This document shows, one piece after another, positions 32,575 to 43,600 of a stretch of 64,000 nt of DNA. Below the pieces are notes generated by a model that was given only the letters and a program-made list of their open reading frames with translations, was not told where the DNA came from and ran no database searches. The position numbers and the translations under genes are program-made. Position 1 is the stretch's first letter, and every line of letters starts with the position of its first letter. The stretch is taken from positions 2,189,001 to 2,253,000 of the forward strand of contig NZ_VISL01000001.1 of the NCBI RefSeq assembly GCF_007827465.1, in the 5' to 3' direction. The stretch comes from Dokdonia sp. Hel_I_53. GTDB lineage: Bacteria; Bacteroidota; Bacteroidia; Flavobacteriales; Flavobacteriaceae.

Positions 32575-35500
32575 ATGAGAAAAATTACTCTTAATACGTT
32601 TTTAATAAAACCACTCTTGGTTGTTTTATTTTTTCTTGCTCAAGTCTCAGGTACTGCTCAGACCACGCGTGCTACTTATGAGGATCAGTTTAATACCGTA
32701 TCTTACCTTAATGATGACGGCGTAATACCCTTTAGTTCACAATGGTTTGAAGATAATGAAAATACTAATCCACAAACAGATCCAACCACCGGAAGAATTC
32801 AAGTAGTAGGAGGGCAATTGAGATTTAGGAATTTAGATGATAGAAGTATTTACAGATTTTTAGATTTAAGTTGGGTTCCTCCAACAGCCACTGTTACTTT
32901 AACCTTTGATTATGATGCTTTAAATAGAGGAAATGAGGGCATAGATGTATGGTTATTTAATAACTCAACGGGCAATTATGATTTAGTAAGTGCAATTAAT
33001 ACCAATACAACTGGTTCAAGGTCGATTACACTCACACCAGGTCAGATATCTAGTAATTCTGAAATATGGTTTTTTCCAGATGACACAAATTGGCAGAACA
33101 ATGACGAAATATTTATTGACAATGTAAAATTTACCATTACAGACACAGAGCAAGATGCTTGTGCATCTGTTCCAGCTTCGATAAGCAATCCAGATGGAGA
33201 TGCGGTTTCTGAGGTTTGTACAAACACGTATGACCTAGATGAAGATAATGATGGAATTTTAGATAGTGACGAATTTGGTATTTGTAATAACAGTTCGTCA
33301 GTATTAGATTGGAGTGCAAACTATACTTCAGGAGGGGCAGCAAGACAATTAGGTGATGACCCTGTTGTAGTAAATCCTACTGCTACTGCAGATGGAGTAA
33401 ATGTATATTTATCCCGTACTGTGAGTTCCAATATTGATGGTTTTGTCTATAAAATTAACGATGAATACTCATCAGGAGCCTATACGCTCTTCCAAGAGGC
33501 GAAGAACGGAGGTAGCTCTTCACATACTTTTGAATTTAGTCAACCAGTGTATAACCTAGGGTTTACAGTGTTCGATGTTGATAGGGATGCTGGAAATACA
33601 ACTTTTATTGACGAGATTCGAATTATTTTAACAGAGCACGATGGTTCTACACACACGCTCTCTGCTGCTGAGTATACGACAAATGGGCAGACGTACACCT
33701 CTCCTAATACTTTTGAAGGTACTACCGCAAGTTTAAATCAATCTTTTTCCCTTAACGGTGTTCAAGCTTGGATCTCTAAAATGGAGATTATATACAGCAA
33801 CCTATCCACTGCTCCTGCATCTAGACAAAATCAAGCAGCTGCAATAAGTGATTTTACTTTTTGTAAAGCGGTTGATACCGATGGGGATGGAACTCCAGAT
33901 TATTTGGATACAGATAGTGATAACGATGGGTGTGCAGATGCTGTAGAAGCAAATGGAAATTTTACAACCTCAGACCTAACTTCCTCAAATAATCTAGCAG
34001 ATACTAATGAAGGAACTGTTAATTCTAATGGTGTTCCGACAAATACAGGTAGTCCCCAAACGACCAATAGTGATGTAATTACAAATGGTCCTGATGCTGA
34101 TAATGATGGAATAGCAGATGCCTGTGATCCTTTTGTAGATATGGATTCAGATCAAGATGGTGTATTTGATATTGCCGATCTTGATGACGATAATGATGGG
34201 ATTTTAGATACCGAAGAACTAAGTTGTAACGAATCACTTACTTATGAGTATTATGATGGTACTCCTTCTGGGAACACGGTTAACAATATACCTTCTTCCG
34301 GAGCAGATGAGACAGGTACTTTCCCTTCCTTAGATGTAGATGCTTTGATAGCTTCAATAGGAGCAACTAATGATACGTATGGACTCAGGTTTAAGGGGTA
34401 TTTTAATATCACTACCGCAGGAACATATACGTTTTACTTGTCTTCTGATGATGGATCTAAGCTGTCTATCGACAGTGCTCAAATTGTTATTAATGATGGT
34501 CTTCATGCAGTAACCACAGTTGCTGGAAATAAATACTTAGAAGCGGGTCTTCATGCCATTGAAATTTTATTTTTTGAAAACACTGGAGGTGAATCTTTGC
34601 AGGTTGAATACGAACTGCCATCAACTATTGCTAGACAAAATGTTCCTTTTTCTAACTTGTACTGTTTCTTAGATTCTGATAATGATGGTACGCCAGATCA
34701 TTTAGATACAGATAGTGACAATGATGGGTGTCCAGATGCGGTAGAAGGGGATGAAAATGTACAACTAAGTCAATTGTCTGCCGAAAGAATTCCTGGTGCT
34801 GTCGATGCAGATGGAGTGCCTAATGCTGTGAATTCTGGTGGCGCTTCAGATGTTGGTGGAGATCAAGGTCAAGGTAGTACATCAGATGTTATTACGCCAC
34901 TCAATGCTGGTGTTTTGAGTGGAGGGTCTGAGGTTTGTGTTGAAGACACCTTGCAGCTGAGCTCTAATGGTGATGCTGGAGGAAGTTGGAGTAGTTCAGA
35001 TGATGCTATTGCTACTATAAACTCTTCAGGATTAGTGTCGGGTATAGATGCTGGTTCAGTTACTATTACCTATACTGTGGGATCAGGAGGGTGTGAAGAT
35101 TCTTCTACTATTGATATTCTGGTAAATGCATTACCAACAGCTGCTACAGTATCTAGCAACAGTCCTGTATGTTCAGGCGATGCTGCTGTCTTTACGATAG
35201 GTGGTGACGCAGGAGATGTGGTAAGTTATACCATTGATGGAGGAGCAGTCACAACAGCGACTATTGAAGCTGATGGTGATGTTGATGTAACGATTACTGG
35301 AGTCACTATCGATACTAGGATAGACTTAACCAATGTAAATGATGGTACTTGTGACCGTGACTTAACAGTAAGCACTACGGTAACGGTCAATACGTTACCA
35401 GCGGTTCCAACTGTAGTAGTCACTTCAGAGGATTGTACTCAGGATGCGAGTAATGTAGTAAGTAACTACGATACTAACTTAACGTATAGTTCAACTCCAG

Positions 35501-38500
35501 CAGGATTAGTTGTAGGTGCTGGCGGAGTAATTACAGGAGGTACTACAGGTACATCTTATACGATTACAGCTGAAAACGCAGCTACATGTGAGAGTGTTTC
35601 TTCAAGTTTCACCTACGATGGTGATACGCAGCTTGCCGCTCCAGTGGTTCCAACTGTAGTAGTCACTTCAGAGGATTGTACTCAGGATGCGAGTAATGTA
35701 GTAAGTAACTACGATACTAACTTAACTTATAGTTCAACTCCAGCAGGATTAGTTGTAGGTGCTGGCGGAGTAATTACAGGAGGTACTACAGGTACATCTT
35801 ATACGATTACAGCTGAAAACGCAGCTACATGTGAGAGTGTTTCTTCAAGTTTCACCTACGATGGTGATACGCAGCTTGCCGCTCCAGCGGTTCCAACTGT
35901 AGTAGTCACTTCAGAGGATTGTACTCAGGATGCGAGTAATGTAGTAAGTAACTACGATACTAACTTAACTTATAGTTCAACTCCAGCAGGATTAGTTGTA
36001 GGTGCTGGCGGAGTAATTACAGGAGGTACTACAGATACATCTTATACGATTACAGCTGAAAACGCAGCTACATGTGAGAGTGTTTCTTCAAGCTTCACCT
36101 ACGATGGTGATACGCAGCTTGCCGCTCCAGCGGTTCCAACTGTAGTAGTCACTTCAGAGGATTGTACTCAGGATGCGAGTAATGTAGTAAGTAACTACGA
36201 TACTAACTTAACTTATAGTTCAACTCCAACAGGATTAGTTGTAGGTGCTGGCGGAGTAATTACAGGAGGTACTACAGGTACATCTTATACGATTACAGCT
36301 GAAAACGCAGCTACATGTGAGAGTGTTTCTTCAAGCTTCACCTACGATGGTGATACGCAGCTTGCCGCTCCAGCGGTTCCAACTGTAGTAGTCACTTCAG
36401 AGGATTGTACTCAGGATGCGAGTAATGTAGTAAGTAACTACGATGCTAACTTAACTTATAGTTCAACTCCAACAGGATTAGTTGTAGGTGCTGGCGGAGT
36501 AATTACAGGAGGTACTACAGGTACATCTTATACGATTACAGCTGAAAACGCAGCTACATGTGAGAGTGTTTCTTCAAGTTTCACCTACGATGGTGATACG
36601 CAGCTTGCCGCTCCAGCGGTTCCAACTGTAGTAGTCACTTCAGAGGATTGTACTCAGGATGCGAGTAATGTAGTAAGTAACTACGATGCTAACTTAACGT
36701 ATAGTTCAACTCCAACAGGATTAGTTGTAGGTGCTGGCGGAGTAATTACAGGAGGTACTACAGGTACATCTTATACGATTACAGCTGAAAACGCAGCTAC
36801 ATGTGAGAGTGTTTCTTCAAGTTTCACCTACGATGGTGATACGCAGCTTGCCGCTCCAGCGGTTCCAACTGTAGTAGTCACTTCAGAGGATTGTACTCAG
36901 GATGCGAGTAATGTAGTAAGTAACTACGATACTAACTTAACGTATAGTTCAACTCCAGCAGGATTAGTTGTAGGTGCTGGCGGAGTAATTACAGGAGGTA
37001 CTACAGGTACATCTTATACGATTACAGCTGAAAACGCAGCTACATGTGAGAGTGTTTCTTCAAGTTTCACCTACGATGGTGATACGCAGCTTGCCGCTCC
37101 AGCGGTTCCAACTGTAGTAGTCACTTCAGAGGATTGTACTCAGGATGCGAGTAATGTAGTAAGTAACTACGATGCTAACTTAACGTATAGTTCAACTCCA
37201 ACAGGATTAGTTGTAGGTGCTGGCGGAGTAATTACAGGAGGTACTACAGGTACATCTTATACGATTACAGCTGAAAACGCAGCTACATGTGAGAGTGTTT
37301 CTTCAAGTTTCACCTACGATGGTGATACGCAGCTTGCCGCTCCAGCGGTTCCAACTGTAGTAGTCACTTCAGAGGATTGTACTCAGGATGCGAGTAATGT
37401 AGTAAGTAACTACGATACTAACTTAACGTATAGTTCAACTCCAACAGGATTAGTTGTAGGTGCTGGCGGAGTAATTACAGGAGGTACTACAGGTACATCT
37501 TATACGATTACAGCTGAAAACGCAGCTACATGTGAGAGTGTTTCTTCAAGTTTCACCTACGATGGTGATACGCAGCTTGCCGCTCCAGCGGTTCCAACTG
37601 TAGTAGTCACTTCAGAGGATTGTACTCAGGATGCGAGTAATGTAGTAAGTAACTACGATGCTAACTTAACGTATAGTTCAACTCCAACAGGATTAGTTGT
37701 AGGTGCTGGCGGAGTAATTACAGGAGGTACTACAGGTACATCTTATACGATTACAGCTGAAAACGCAGCTACATGTGAGAGTGTTTCTTCAAGTTTCACC
37801 TACGATGGTGATACGCAGCTTGCCGCTCCAGCGGTTCCAACTGTAGTAGTCACTTCAGAGGATTGTACTCAGGATGCGAGTAATGTAGTAAGTAACTACG
37901 ATGCTAACTTAACGTATAGTTCAACTCCAACAGGATTAGTTGTAGGTGCTGGCGGAGTAATTACAGGAGGTACTACAGGTACATCTTATACGATTACAGC
38001 TGAAAACGCAGCTACATGTGAGAGTGTTTCTTCAAGTTTCACCTACGATGGTGATACGCAGCTTGCCGCTCCAGCGGTTCCAACTGTAGTAGTCACTTCA
38101 GAGGATTGTACTCAGGATGCGAGTAATGTAGTAAGTAACTACGATACTAACTTAACTTATAGTTCAACTCCAACAGGATTAGTTGTAGGTGCTGGCGGAG
38201 TAATTACAGGAGGTACTACAGGTACATCTTATACGATTACAGCTGAAAACGCAGCTACATGTGAGAGTGTTTCTTCAAGTTTCACCTACGATGGTGATAC
38301 GCAGCTTGCCGCTCCAGCGGTTCCAACTGTAGTAGTCACTTCAGAGGATTGTACTCAGGATGCGAGTAATGTAGTAAGTAACTACGATACTAACTTAACT
38401 TATAGTTCAACTCCAACAGGATTAGTTGTAGGTGCTGGCGGAGTAATTACAGGAGGTACTACAGGTACATCTTATACGATTACAGCTGAAAACGCAGCTA

Positions 38501-40677
38501 CATGTGAGAGTGTTTCTTCAAGTTTCACCTACGATGGTGATACGCAGCTTGCCGCTCCAGCGGTTCCAACTGTAGTAGTCACTTCAGAGGATTGTACTCA
38601 GGATGCGAGTAATGTAGTAAGTAACTACGATGCTAACTTAACGTATAGTTCAACTCCAACAGGATTAGTTGTAGGTGCTGGCGGAGTAATTACAGGAGGT
38701 ACTACAGGTACATCTTATACGATTACAGCTGAAAACGCAGCTACATGTGAGAGTGTTTCTTCAAGTTTCACCTACGATGGTGATACGCAGCTTGCCGCTC
38801 CAGCGGTTCCAACTGTAGTAGTCACTTCAGAGGATTGTACTCAGGATGCGAGTAATGTAGTAAGTAACTACGATACTAACTTAACTTATAGTTCAACTCC
38901 AACAGGATTAGTTGTAGGTGCTGGCGGAGTAATTACAGGAGGTACTACAGGTACATCTTATACGATTACAGCTGAAAACGCAGCTACATGTGAGAGTGTT
39001 TCTTCAAGCTTCACCTACGATGGTGATACGCAGCTTGCCGCTCCAGCGGTTCCAACTGTAGTAGTCACTTCAGAGGATTGTACTCAGGATGCGAGTAATG
39101 TAGTAAGTAACTACGATGCTAACTTAACGTATAGTTCAACTCCAACAGGATTAGTTGTAGGTGCTGGCGGAGTAATTACAGGAGGTACTACAGGTACATC
39201 TTATACGATTACAGCTGAAAACGCAGCTACATGTGAGAGTGTTTCTTCAAGCTTCACCTACGATGGTGATACGCAGCTTGCCGCTCCAGCGGTTCCAACT
39301 GTAGTAGTCACTTCAGAGGATTGTACTCAGGATGCGAGTAATGTAGTAAGTAACTACGATGCTAACTTAACTTATAGTTCAACTCCAACAGGATTAGTTG
39401 TAGGTGCTGGCGGAGTAATTACAGGAGGTACTACAGGTACATCTTATACGATTACAGCTGAAAACGCAGCTACATGTGAGAGTGTTTCTTCAAGTTTCAC
39501 CTACGATGGTGATACGCAGCTTGCCGCTCCAGCGGTTCCAACTGTAGTAGTCACTTCAGAGGATTGTACTCAGGATGCGAGTAATGTAGTAAGTAACTAC
39601 GATGCTAACTTAACGTATAGTTCAACTCCAACAGGATTAGTTGTAGGTGCTGGCGGAGTAATTACAGGAGGTACTACAGGTACATCTTATACGATTACAG
39701 CTGAAAACGCAGCTACATGTGAGAGTGTTTCTTCAAGTTTCACCTACGATGGTGATACGCAGCTTGCCGCTCCAGCGGTTCCAACTGTAGTAGTCACTTC
39801 AGAGGATTGTACTCAGGATGCGAGTAATGTAGTAAGTAACTACGATGCTAACTTAACGTATAGTTCAACTCCAACAGGATTAGTTGTAGGTGCTGGCGGA
39901 GTAATTACAGGAGGTACTACAGGTACATCTTATACGATTACAGCTGAAAACGCAGCTACATGTGAGAGTGTTTCTTCAAGTTTCACCTACGATGGTGATA
40001 CGCAGCTTGCCGCTCCAGCGGTTCCAACTGTAGTAGTCACTTCAGAGGATTGTACTCAGGATGCGAGTAATGTAGTAAGTAACTACGATACTAACTTAAC
40101 TTATAGTTCAACTCCAACAGGATTAGTTGTAGGTGCTGGCGGAGTAATTACAGGAGGTACTACAGGTACATCTTATACGATTACAGCTGAAAACGCAGCT
40201 ACATGTGAGAGTGTTTCTTCAAGTTTCACCTACGATGGTGATACGCAGCTTGCCGCTCCAGCGGTTCCAACTGTAGTAGTCACTTCAGAGGATTGTACTC
40301 AGGATGCGAGTAATGTAGTAAGTAACTACGATGCTAACTTAACGTATAGTTCAACTCCAACAGGATTAGTTGTAGGTGCTGGCGGAGTAATTACAGGAGG
40401 TACTACAGGTACATCTTATACGATTACAGCTGAAAACGCAGCTACATGTGAGAGTGTTTCTTCAAGTTTCACCTACGATGGTGATACGCAGCTTGCCGCT
40501 CCAGCGGTTCCAACTGTAGTAGTCACTTCAGAGGATTGTACTCAGGATGCGAGTAATGTAGTAAGTAACTACGATACTAACTTAACTTATAGTTCAACTC
40601 CAAGCAGGATTAGTTGTAGGTGCTGGCGGAGTAATTACAGGAGGTACTACAGATACATCTTATACGATTACAGCTGA
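32575..40677 (+). CDS. Giant SprB-like T9SS surface adhesin, 5' part (to the frameshift)
   Basis: Start MRKITLNTFLIKPLLV with a signal peptide cleaved near TAQ (residue 29). In order: an N-terminal beta-rich domain (30-200); thrombospondin type 3-like calcium-binding repeats (DEDNDGILDSDE near 220; DTDGDGTPDYLDTDSDNDG near 435; DADNDGIADACD near 505); a PA14-like domain (about 555-685; FKGYFNITTAGTYTFYLSSD); another TSP3 block; a Big_2 Ig-like domain (about 780-860); then 81-aa repeats from residue 944. The frame breaks at 40602-40604 inside unit 22 and stops at 40677 after about 26 out-of-frame residues. With one base removed, the frame continues to 48310, giving one protein of 5244 aa. It belongs with the sprF and OmpA genes downstream. 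Confidence 0.85.
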   Translation: MRKITLNTFLIKPLLVVLFFLAQVSGTAQTTRATYEDQFNTVSYLNDDGVIPFSSQWFEDNENTNPQTDPTTGRIQVVGGQLRFRNLDDRSIYRFLDLSWVPPTATVTLTFDYDALNRGNEGIDVWLFNNSTGNYDLVSAINTNTTGSRSITLTPGQISSNSEIWFFPDDTNWQNNDEIFIDNVKFTITDTEQDACASVPASISNPDGDAVSEVCTNTYDLDEDNDGILDSDEFGICNNSSSVLDWSANYTSGGAARQLGDDPVVVNPTATADGVNVYLSRTVSSNIDGFVYKINDEYSSGAYTLFQEAKNGGSSSHTFEFSQPVYNLGFTVFDVDRDAGNTTFIDEIRIILTEHDGSTHTLSAAEYTTNGQTYTSPNTFEGTTASLNQSFSLNGVQAWISKMEIIYSNLSTAPASRQNQAAAISDFTFCKAVDTDGDGTPDYLDTDSDNDGCADAVEANGNFTTSDLTSSNNLADTNEGTVNSNGVPTNTGSPQTTNSDVITNGPDADNDGIADACDPFVDMDSDQDGVFDIADLDDDNDGILDTEELSCNESLTYEYYDGTPSGNTVNNIPSSGADETGTFPSLDVDALIASIGATNDTYGLRFKGYFNITTAGTYTFYLSSDDGSKLSIDSAQIVINDGLHAVTTVAGNKYLEAGLHAIEILFFENTGGESLQVEYELPSTIARQNVPFSNLYCFLDSDNDGTPDHLDTDSDNDGCPDAVEGDENVQLSQLSAERIPGAVDADGVPNAVNSGGASDVGGDQGQGSTSDVITPLNAGVLSGGSEVCVEDTLQLSSNGDAGGSWSSSDDAIATINSSGLVSGIDAGSVTITYTVGSGGCEDSSTIDILVNALPTAATVSSNSPVCSGDAAVFTIGGDAGDVVSYTIDGGAVTTATIEADGDVDVTITGVTIDTRIDLTNVNDGTCDRDLTVSTTVTVNTLPAVPTVVVTSEDCTQDASNVVSNYDTNLTYSSTPAGLVVGAGGVITGGTTGTSYTITAENAATCESVSSSFTYDGDTQLAAPVVPTVVVTSEDCTQDASNVVSNYDTNLTYSSTPAGLVVGAGGVITGGTTGTSYTITAENAATCESVSSSFTYDGDTQLAAPAVPTVVVTSEDCTQDASNVVSNYDTNLTYSSTPAGLVVGAGGVITGGTTDTSYTITAENAATCESVSSSFTYDGDTQLAAPAVPTVVVTSEDCTQDASNVVSNYDTNLTYSSTPTGLVVGAGGVITGGTTGTSYTITAENAATCESVSSSFTYDGDTQLAAPAVPTVVVTSEDCTQDASNVVSNYDANLTYSSTPTGLVVGAGGVITGGTTGTSYTITAENAATCESVSSSFTYDGDTQLAAPAVPTVVVTSEDCTQDASNVVSNYDANLTYSSTPTGLVVGAGGVITGGTTGTSYTITAENAATCESVSSSFTYDGDTQLAAPAVPTVVVTSEDCTQDASNVVSNYDTNLTYSSTPAGLVVGAGGVITGGTTGTSYTITAENAATCESVSSSFTYDGDTQLAAPAVPTVVVTSEDCTQDASNVVSNYDANLTYSSTPTGLVVGAGGVITGGTTGTSYTITAENAATCESVSSSFTYDGDTQLAAPAVPTVVVTSEDCTQDASNVVSNYDTNLTYSSTPTGLVVGAGGVITGGTTGTSYTITAENAATCESVSSSFTYDGDTQLAAPAVPTVVVTSEDCTQDASNVVSNYDANLTYSSTPTGLVVGAGGVITGGTTGTSYTITAENAATCESVSSSFTYDGDTQLAAPAVPTVVVTSEDCTQDASNVVSNYDANLTYSSTPTGLVVGAGGVITGGTTGTSYTITAENAATCESVSSSFTYDGDTQLAAPAVPTVVVTSEDCTQDASNVVSNYDTNLTYSSTPTGLVVGAGGVITGGTTGTSYTITAENAATCESVSSSFTYDGDTQLAAPAVPTVVVTSEDCTQDASNVVSNYDTNLTYSSTPTGLVVGAGGVITGGTTGTSYTITAENAATCESVSSSFTYDGDTQLAAPAVPTVVVTSEDCTQDASNVVSNYDANLTYSSTPTGLVVGAGGVITGGTTGTSYTITAENAATCESVSSSFTYDGDTQLAAPAVPTVVVTSEDCTQDASNVVSNYDTNLTYSSTPTGLVVGAGGVITGGTTGTSYTITAENAATCESVSSSFTYDGDTQLAAPAVPTVVVTSEDCTQDASNVVSNYDANLTYSSTPTGLVVGAGGVITGGTTGTSYTITAENAATCESVSSSFTYDGDTQLAAPAVPTVVVTSEDCTQDASNVVSNYDANLTYSSTPTGLVVGAGGVITGGTTGTSYTITAENAATCESVSSSFTYDGDTQLAAPAVPTVVVTSEDCTQDASNVVSNYDANLTYSSTPTGLVVGAGGVITGGTTGTSYTITAENAATCESVSSSFTYDGDTQLAAPAVPTVVVTSEDCTQDASNVVSNYDANLTYSSTPTGLVVGAGGVITGGTTGTSYTITAENAATCESVSSSFTYDGDTQLAAPAVPTVVVTSEDCTQDASNVVSNYDTNLTYSSTPTGLVVGAGGVITGGTTGTSYTITAENAATCESVSSSFTYDGDTQLAAPAVPTVVVTSEDCTQDASNVVSNYDANLTYSSTPTGLVVGAGGVITGGTTGTSYTITAENAATCESVSSSFTYDGDTQLAAPAVPTVVVTSEDCTQDASNVVSNYDTNLTYSSTPSRISCRCWRSNYRRYYRYILYDYS

Positions 40678-43600
40678 AAACGCAGCTACATGTGAGAGTG
40701 TTTCTTCAAGCTTCACCTACGATGGTGATACGCAGCTTGCCGCTCCAGCGGTTCCAACTGTAGTAGTCACTTCAGAGGATTGTACTCAGGATGCGAGTAA
40801 TGTAGTAAGTAACTACGATACTAACTTAACGTATAGTTCAACTCCAACAGGATTAGTTGTAGGTGCTGGCGGAGTAATTACAGGAGGTACTACAGGTACA
40901 TCTTATACGATTACAGCTGAAAACGCAGCTACATGTGAGAGTGTTTCTTCAAGTTTCACCTACGATGGTGATACGCAGCTTGCCGCTCCAGCGGTTCCAA
41001 CTGTAGTAGTCACTTCAGAGGATTGTACTCAGGATGCGAGTAATGTAGTAAGTAACTACGATGCTAACTTAACGTATAGTTCAACTCCAACAGGATTAGT
41101 TGTAGGTGCTGGCGGAGTAATTACAGGAGGTACTACAGGTACATCTTATACGATTACAGCTGAAAACGCAGCTACATGTGAGAGTGTTTCTTCAAGTTTC
41201 ACCTACGATGGTGATACGCAGCTTGCCGCTCCAGCGGTTCCAACTGTAGTAGTCACTTCAGAGGATTGTACTCAGGATGCGAGTAATGTAGTAAGTAACT
41301 ACGATACTAACTTAACGTATAGTTCAACTCCAACAGGATTAGTTGTAGGTGCTGGCGGAGTAATTACAGGAGGTACTACAGGTACATCTTATACGATTAC
41401 AGCTGAAAACGCAGCTACATGTGAGAGTGTTTCTTCAAGTTTCACCTACGATGGTGATACGCAGCTTGCCGCTCCAGCGGTTCCAACTGTAGTAGTCACT
41501 TCAGAGGATTGTACTCAGGATGCGAGTAATGTAGTAAGTAACTACGATGCTAACTTAACGTATAGTTCAACTCCAACAGGATTAGTTGTAGGTGCTGGCG
41601 GAGTAATTACAGGAGGTACTACAGGTACATCTTATACGATTACAGCTGAAAACGCAGCTACATGTGAGAGTGTTTCTTCAAGTTTCACCTACGATGGTGA
41701 TACGCAGCTTGCCGCTCCAGCGGTTCCAACTGTAGTAGTCACTTCAGAGGATTGTACTCAGGATGCGAGTAATGTAGTAAGTAACTACGATACTAACTTA
41801 ACGTATAGTTCAACTCCAACAGGATTAGTTGTAGGTGCTGGCGGAGTAATTACAGGAGGTACTACAGGTACATCTTATACGATTACAGCTGAAAACGCAG
41901 CTACATGTGAGAGTGTTTCTTCAAGTTTCACCTACGATGGTGATACGCAGCTTGCCGCTCCAGCGGTTCCAACTGTAGTAGTCACTTCAGAGGATTGTAC
42001 TCAGGATGCGAGTAATGTAGTAAGTAACTACGATACTAACTTAACGTATAGTTCAACTCCAACAGGATTAGTTGTAGGTGCTGGCGGAGTAATTACAGGA
42101 GGTACTACAGGTACATCTTATACGATTACAGCTGAAAACGCAGCTACATGTGAGAGTGTTTCTTCAAGTTTCACCTACGATGGTGATACGCAGCTTGCCG
42201 CTCCAGCGGTTCCAACTGTAGTAGTCACTTCAGAGGATTGTACTCAGGATGCGAGTAATGTAGTAAGTAACTACGATACTAACTTAACGTATAGTTCAAC
42301 TCCAACAGGATTAGTTGTAGGTGCTGGCGGAGTAATTACAGGAGGTACTACAGGTACATCTTATACGATTACAGCTGAAAACGCAGCTACATGTGAGAGT
42401 GTTTCTTCAAGTTTCACCTACGATGGTGATACGCAGCTTGCCGCTCCAGCGGTTCCAACTGTAGTAGTCACTTCAGAGGATTGTACTCAGGATGCGAGTA
42501 ATGTAGTAAGTAACTACGATGCTAACTTAACGTATAGTTCAACTCCAACAGGATTAGTTGTAGGTGCTGGCGGAGTAATTACAGGAGGTACTACAGGTAC
42601 ATCTTATACGATTACAGCTGAAAACGCAGCTACATGTGAGAGTGTTTCTTCAAGTTTCACCTACGATGGTGATACGCAGCTTGCCGCTCCAGCGGTTCCA
42701 ACTGTAGTAGTCACTTCAGAGGATTGTACTCAGGATGCGAGTAATGTAGTAAGTAACTACGATACTAACTTAACTTATAGTTCAACTCCAACAGGATTAG
42801 TTGTAGGTGCTGGCGGAGTAATTACAGGAGGTACTACAGGTACATCTTATACGATTACAGCTGAAAACGCAGCTACATGTGAGAGTGTTTCTTCAAGTTT
42901 CACCTACGATGGTGATACGCAGCTTGCCGCTCCAGCGGTTCCAACTGTAGTAGTCACTTCAGAGGATTGTACTCAGGATGCGAGTAATGTAGTAAGTAAC
43001 TACGATGCTAACTTAACGTATAGTTCAACTCCAACAGGATTAGTTGTAGGTGCTGGCGGAGTAATTACAGGAGGTACTACAGGTACATCTTATACGATTA
43101 CAGCTGAAAACGCAGCTACATGTGAGAGTGTTTCTTCAAGTTTCACCTACGATGGTGATACGCAGCTTGCCGCTCCAGCGGTTCCAACTGTAGTAGTCAC
43201 TTCAGAGGATTGTACTCAGGATGCGAGTAATGTAGTAAGTAACTACGATACTAACTTAACTTATAGTTCAACTCCAACAGGATTAGTTGTAGGTGCTGGC
43301 GGAGTAATTACAGGAGGTACTACAGGTACATCTTATACGATTACAGCTGAAAACGCAGCTACATGTGAGAGTGTTTCTTCAAGTTTCACCTACGATGGTG
43401 ATACGCAGCTTGCCGCTCCAGCGGTTCCAACTGTAGTAGTCACTTCAGAGGATTGTACTCAGGATGCGAGTAATGTAGTAAGTAACTACGATACTAACTT
43501 AACTTATAGTTCAACTCCAACAGGATTAGTTGTAGGTGCTGGCGGAGTAATTACAGGAGGTACTACAGGTACATCTTATACGATTACAGCTGAAAACGCA

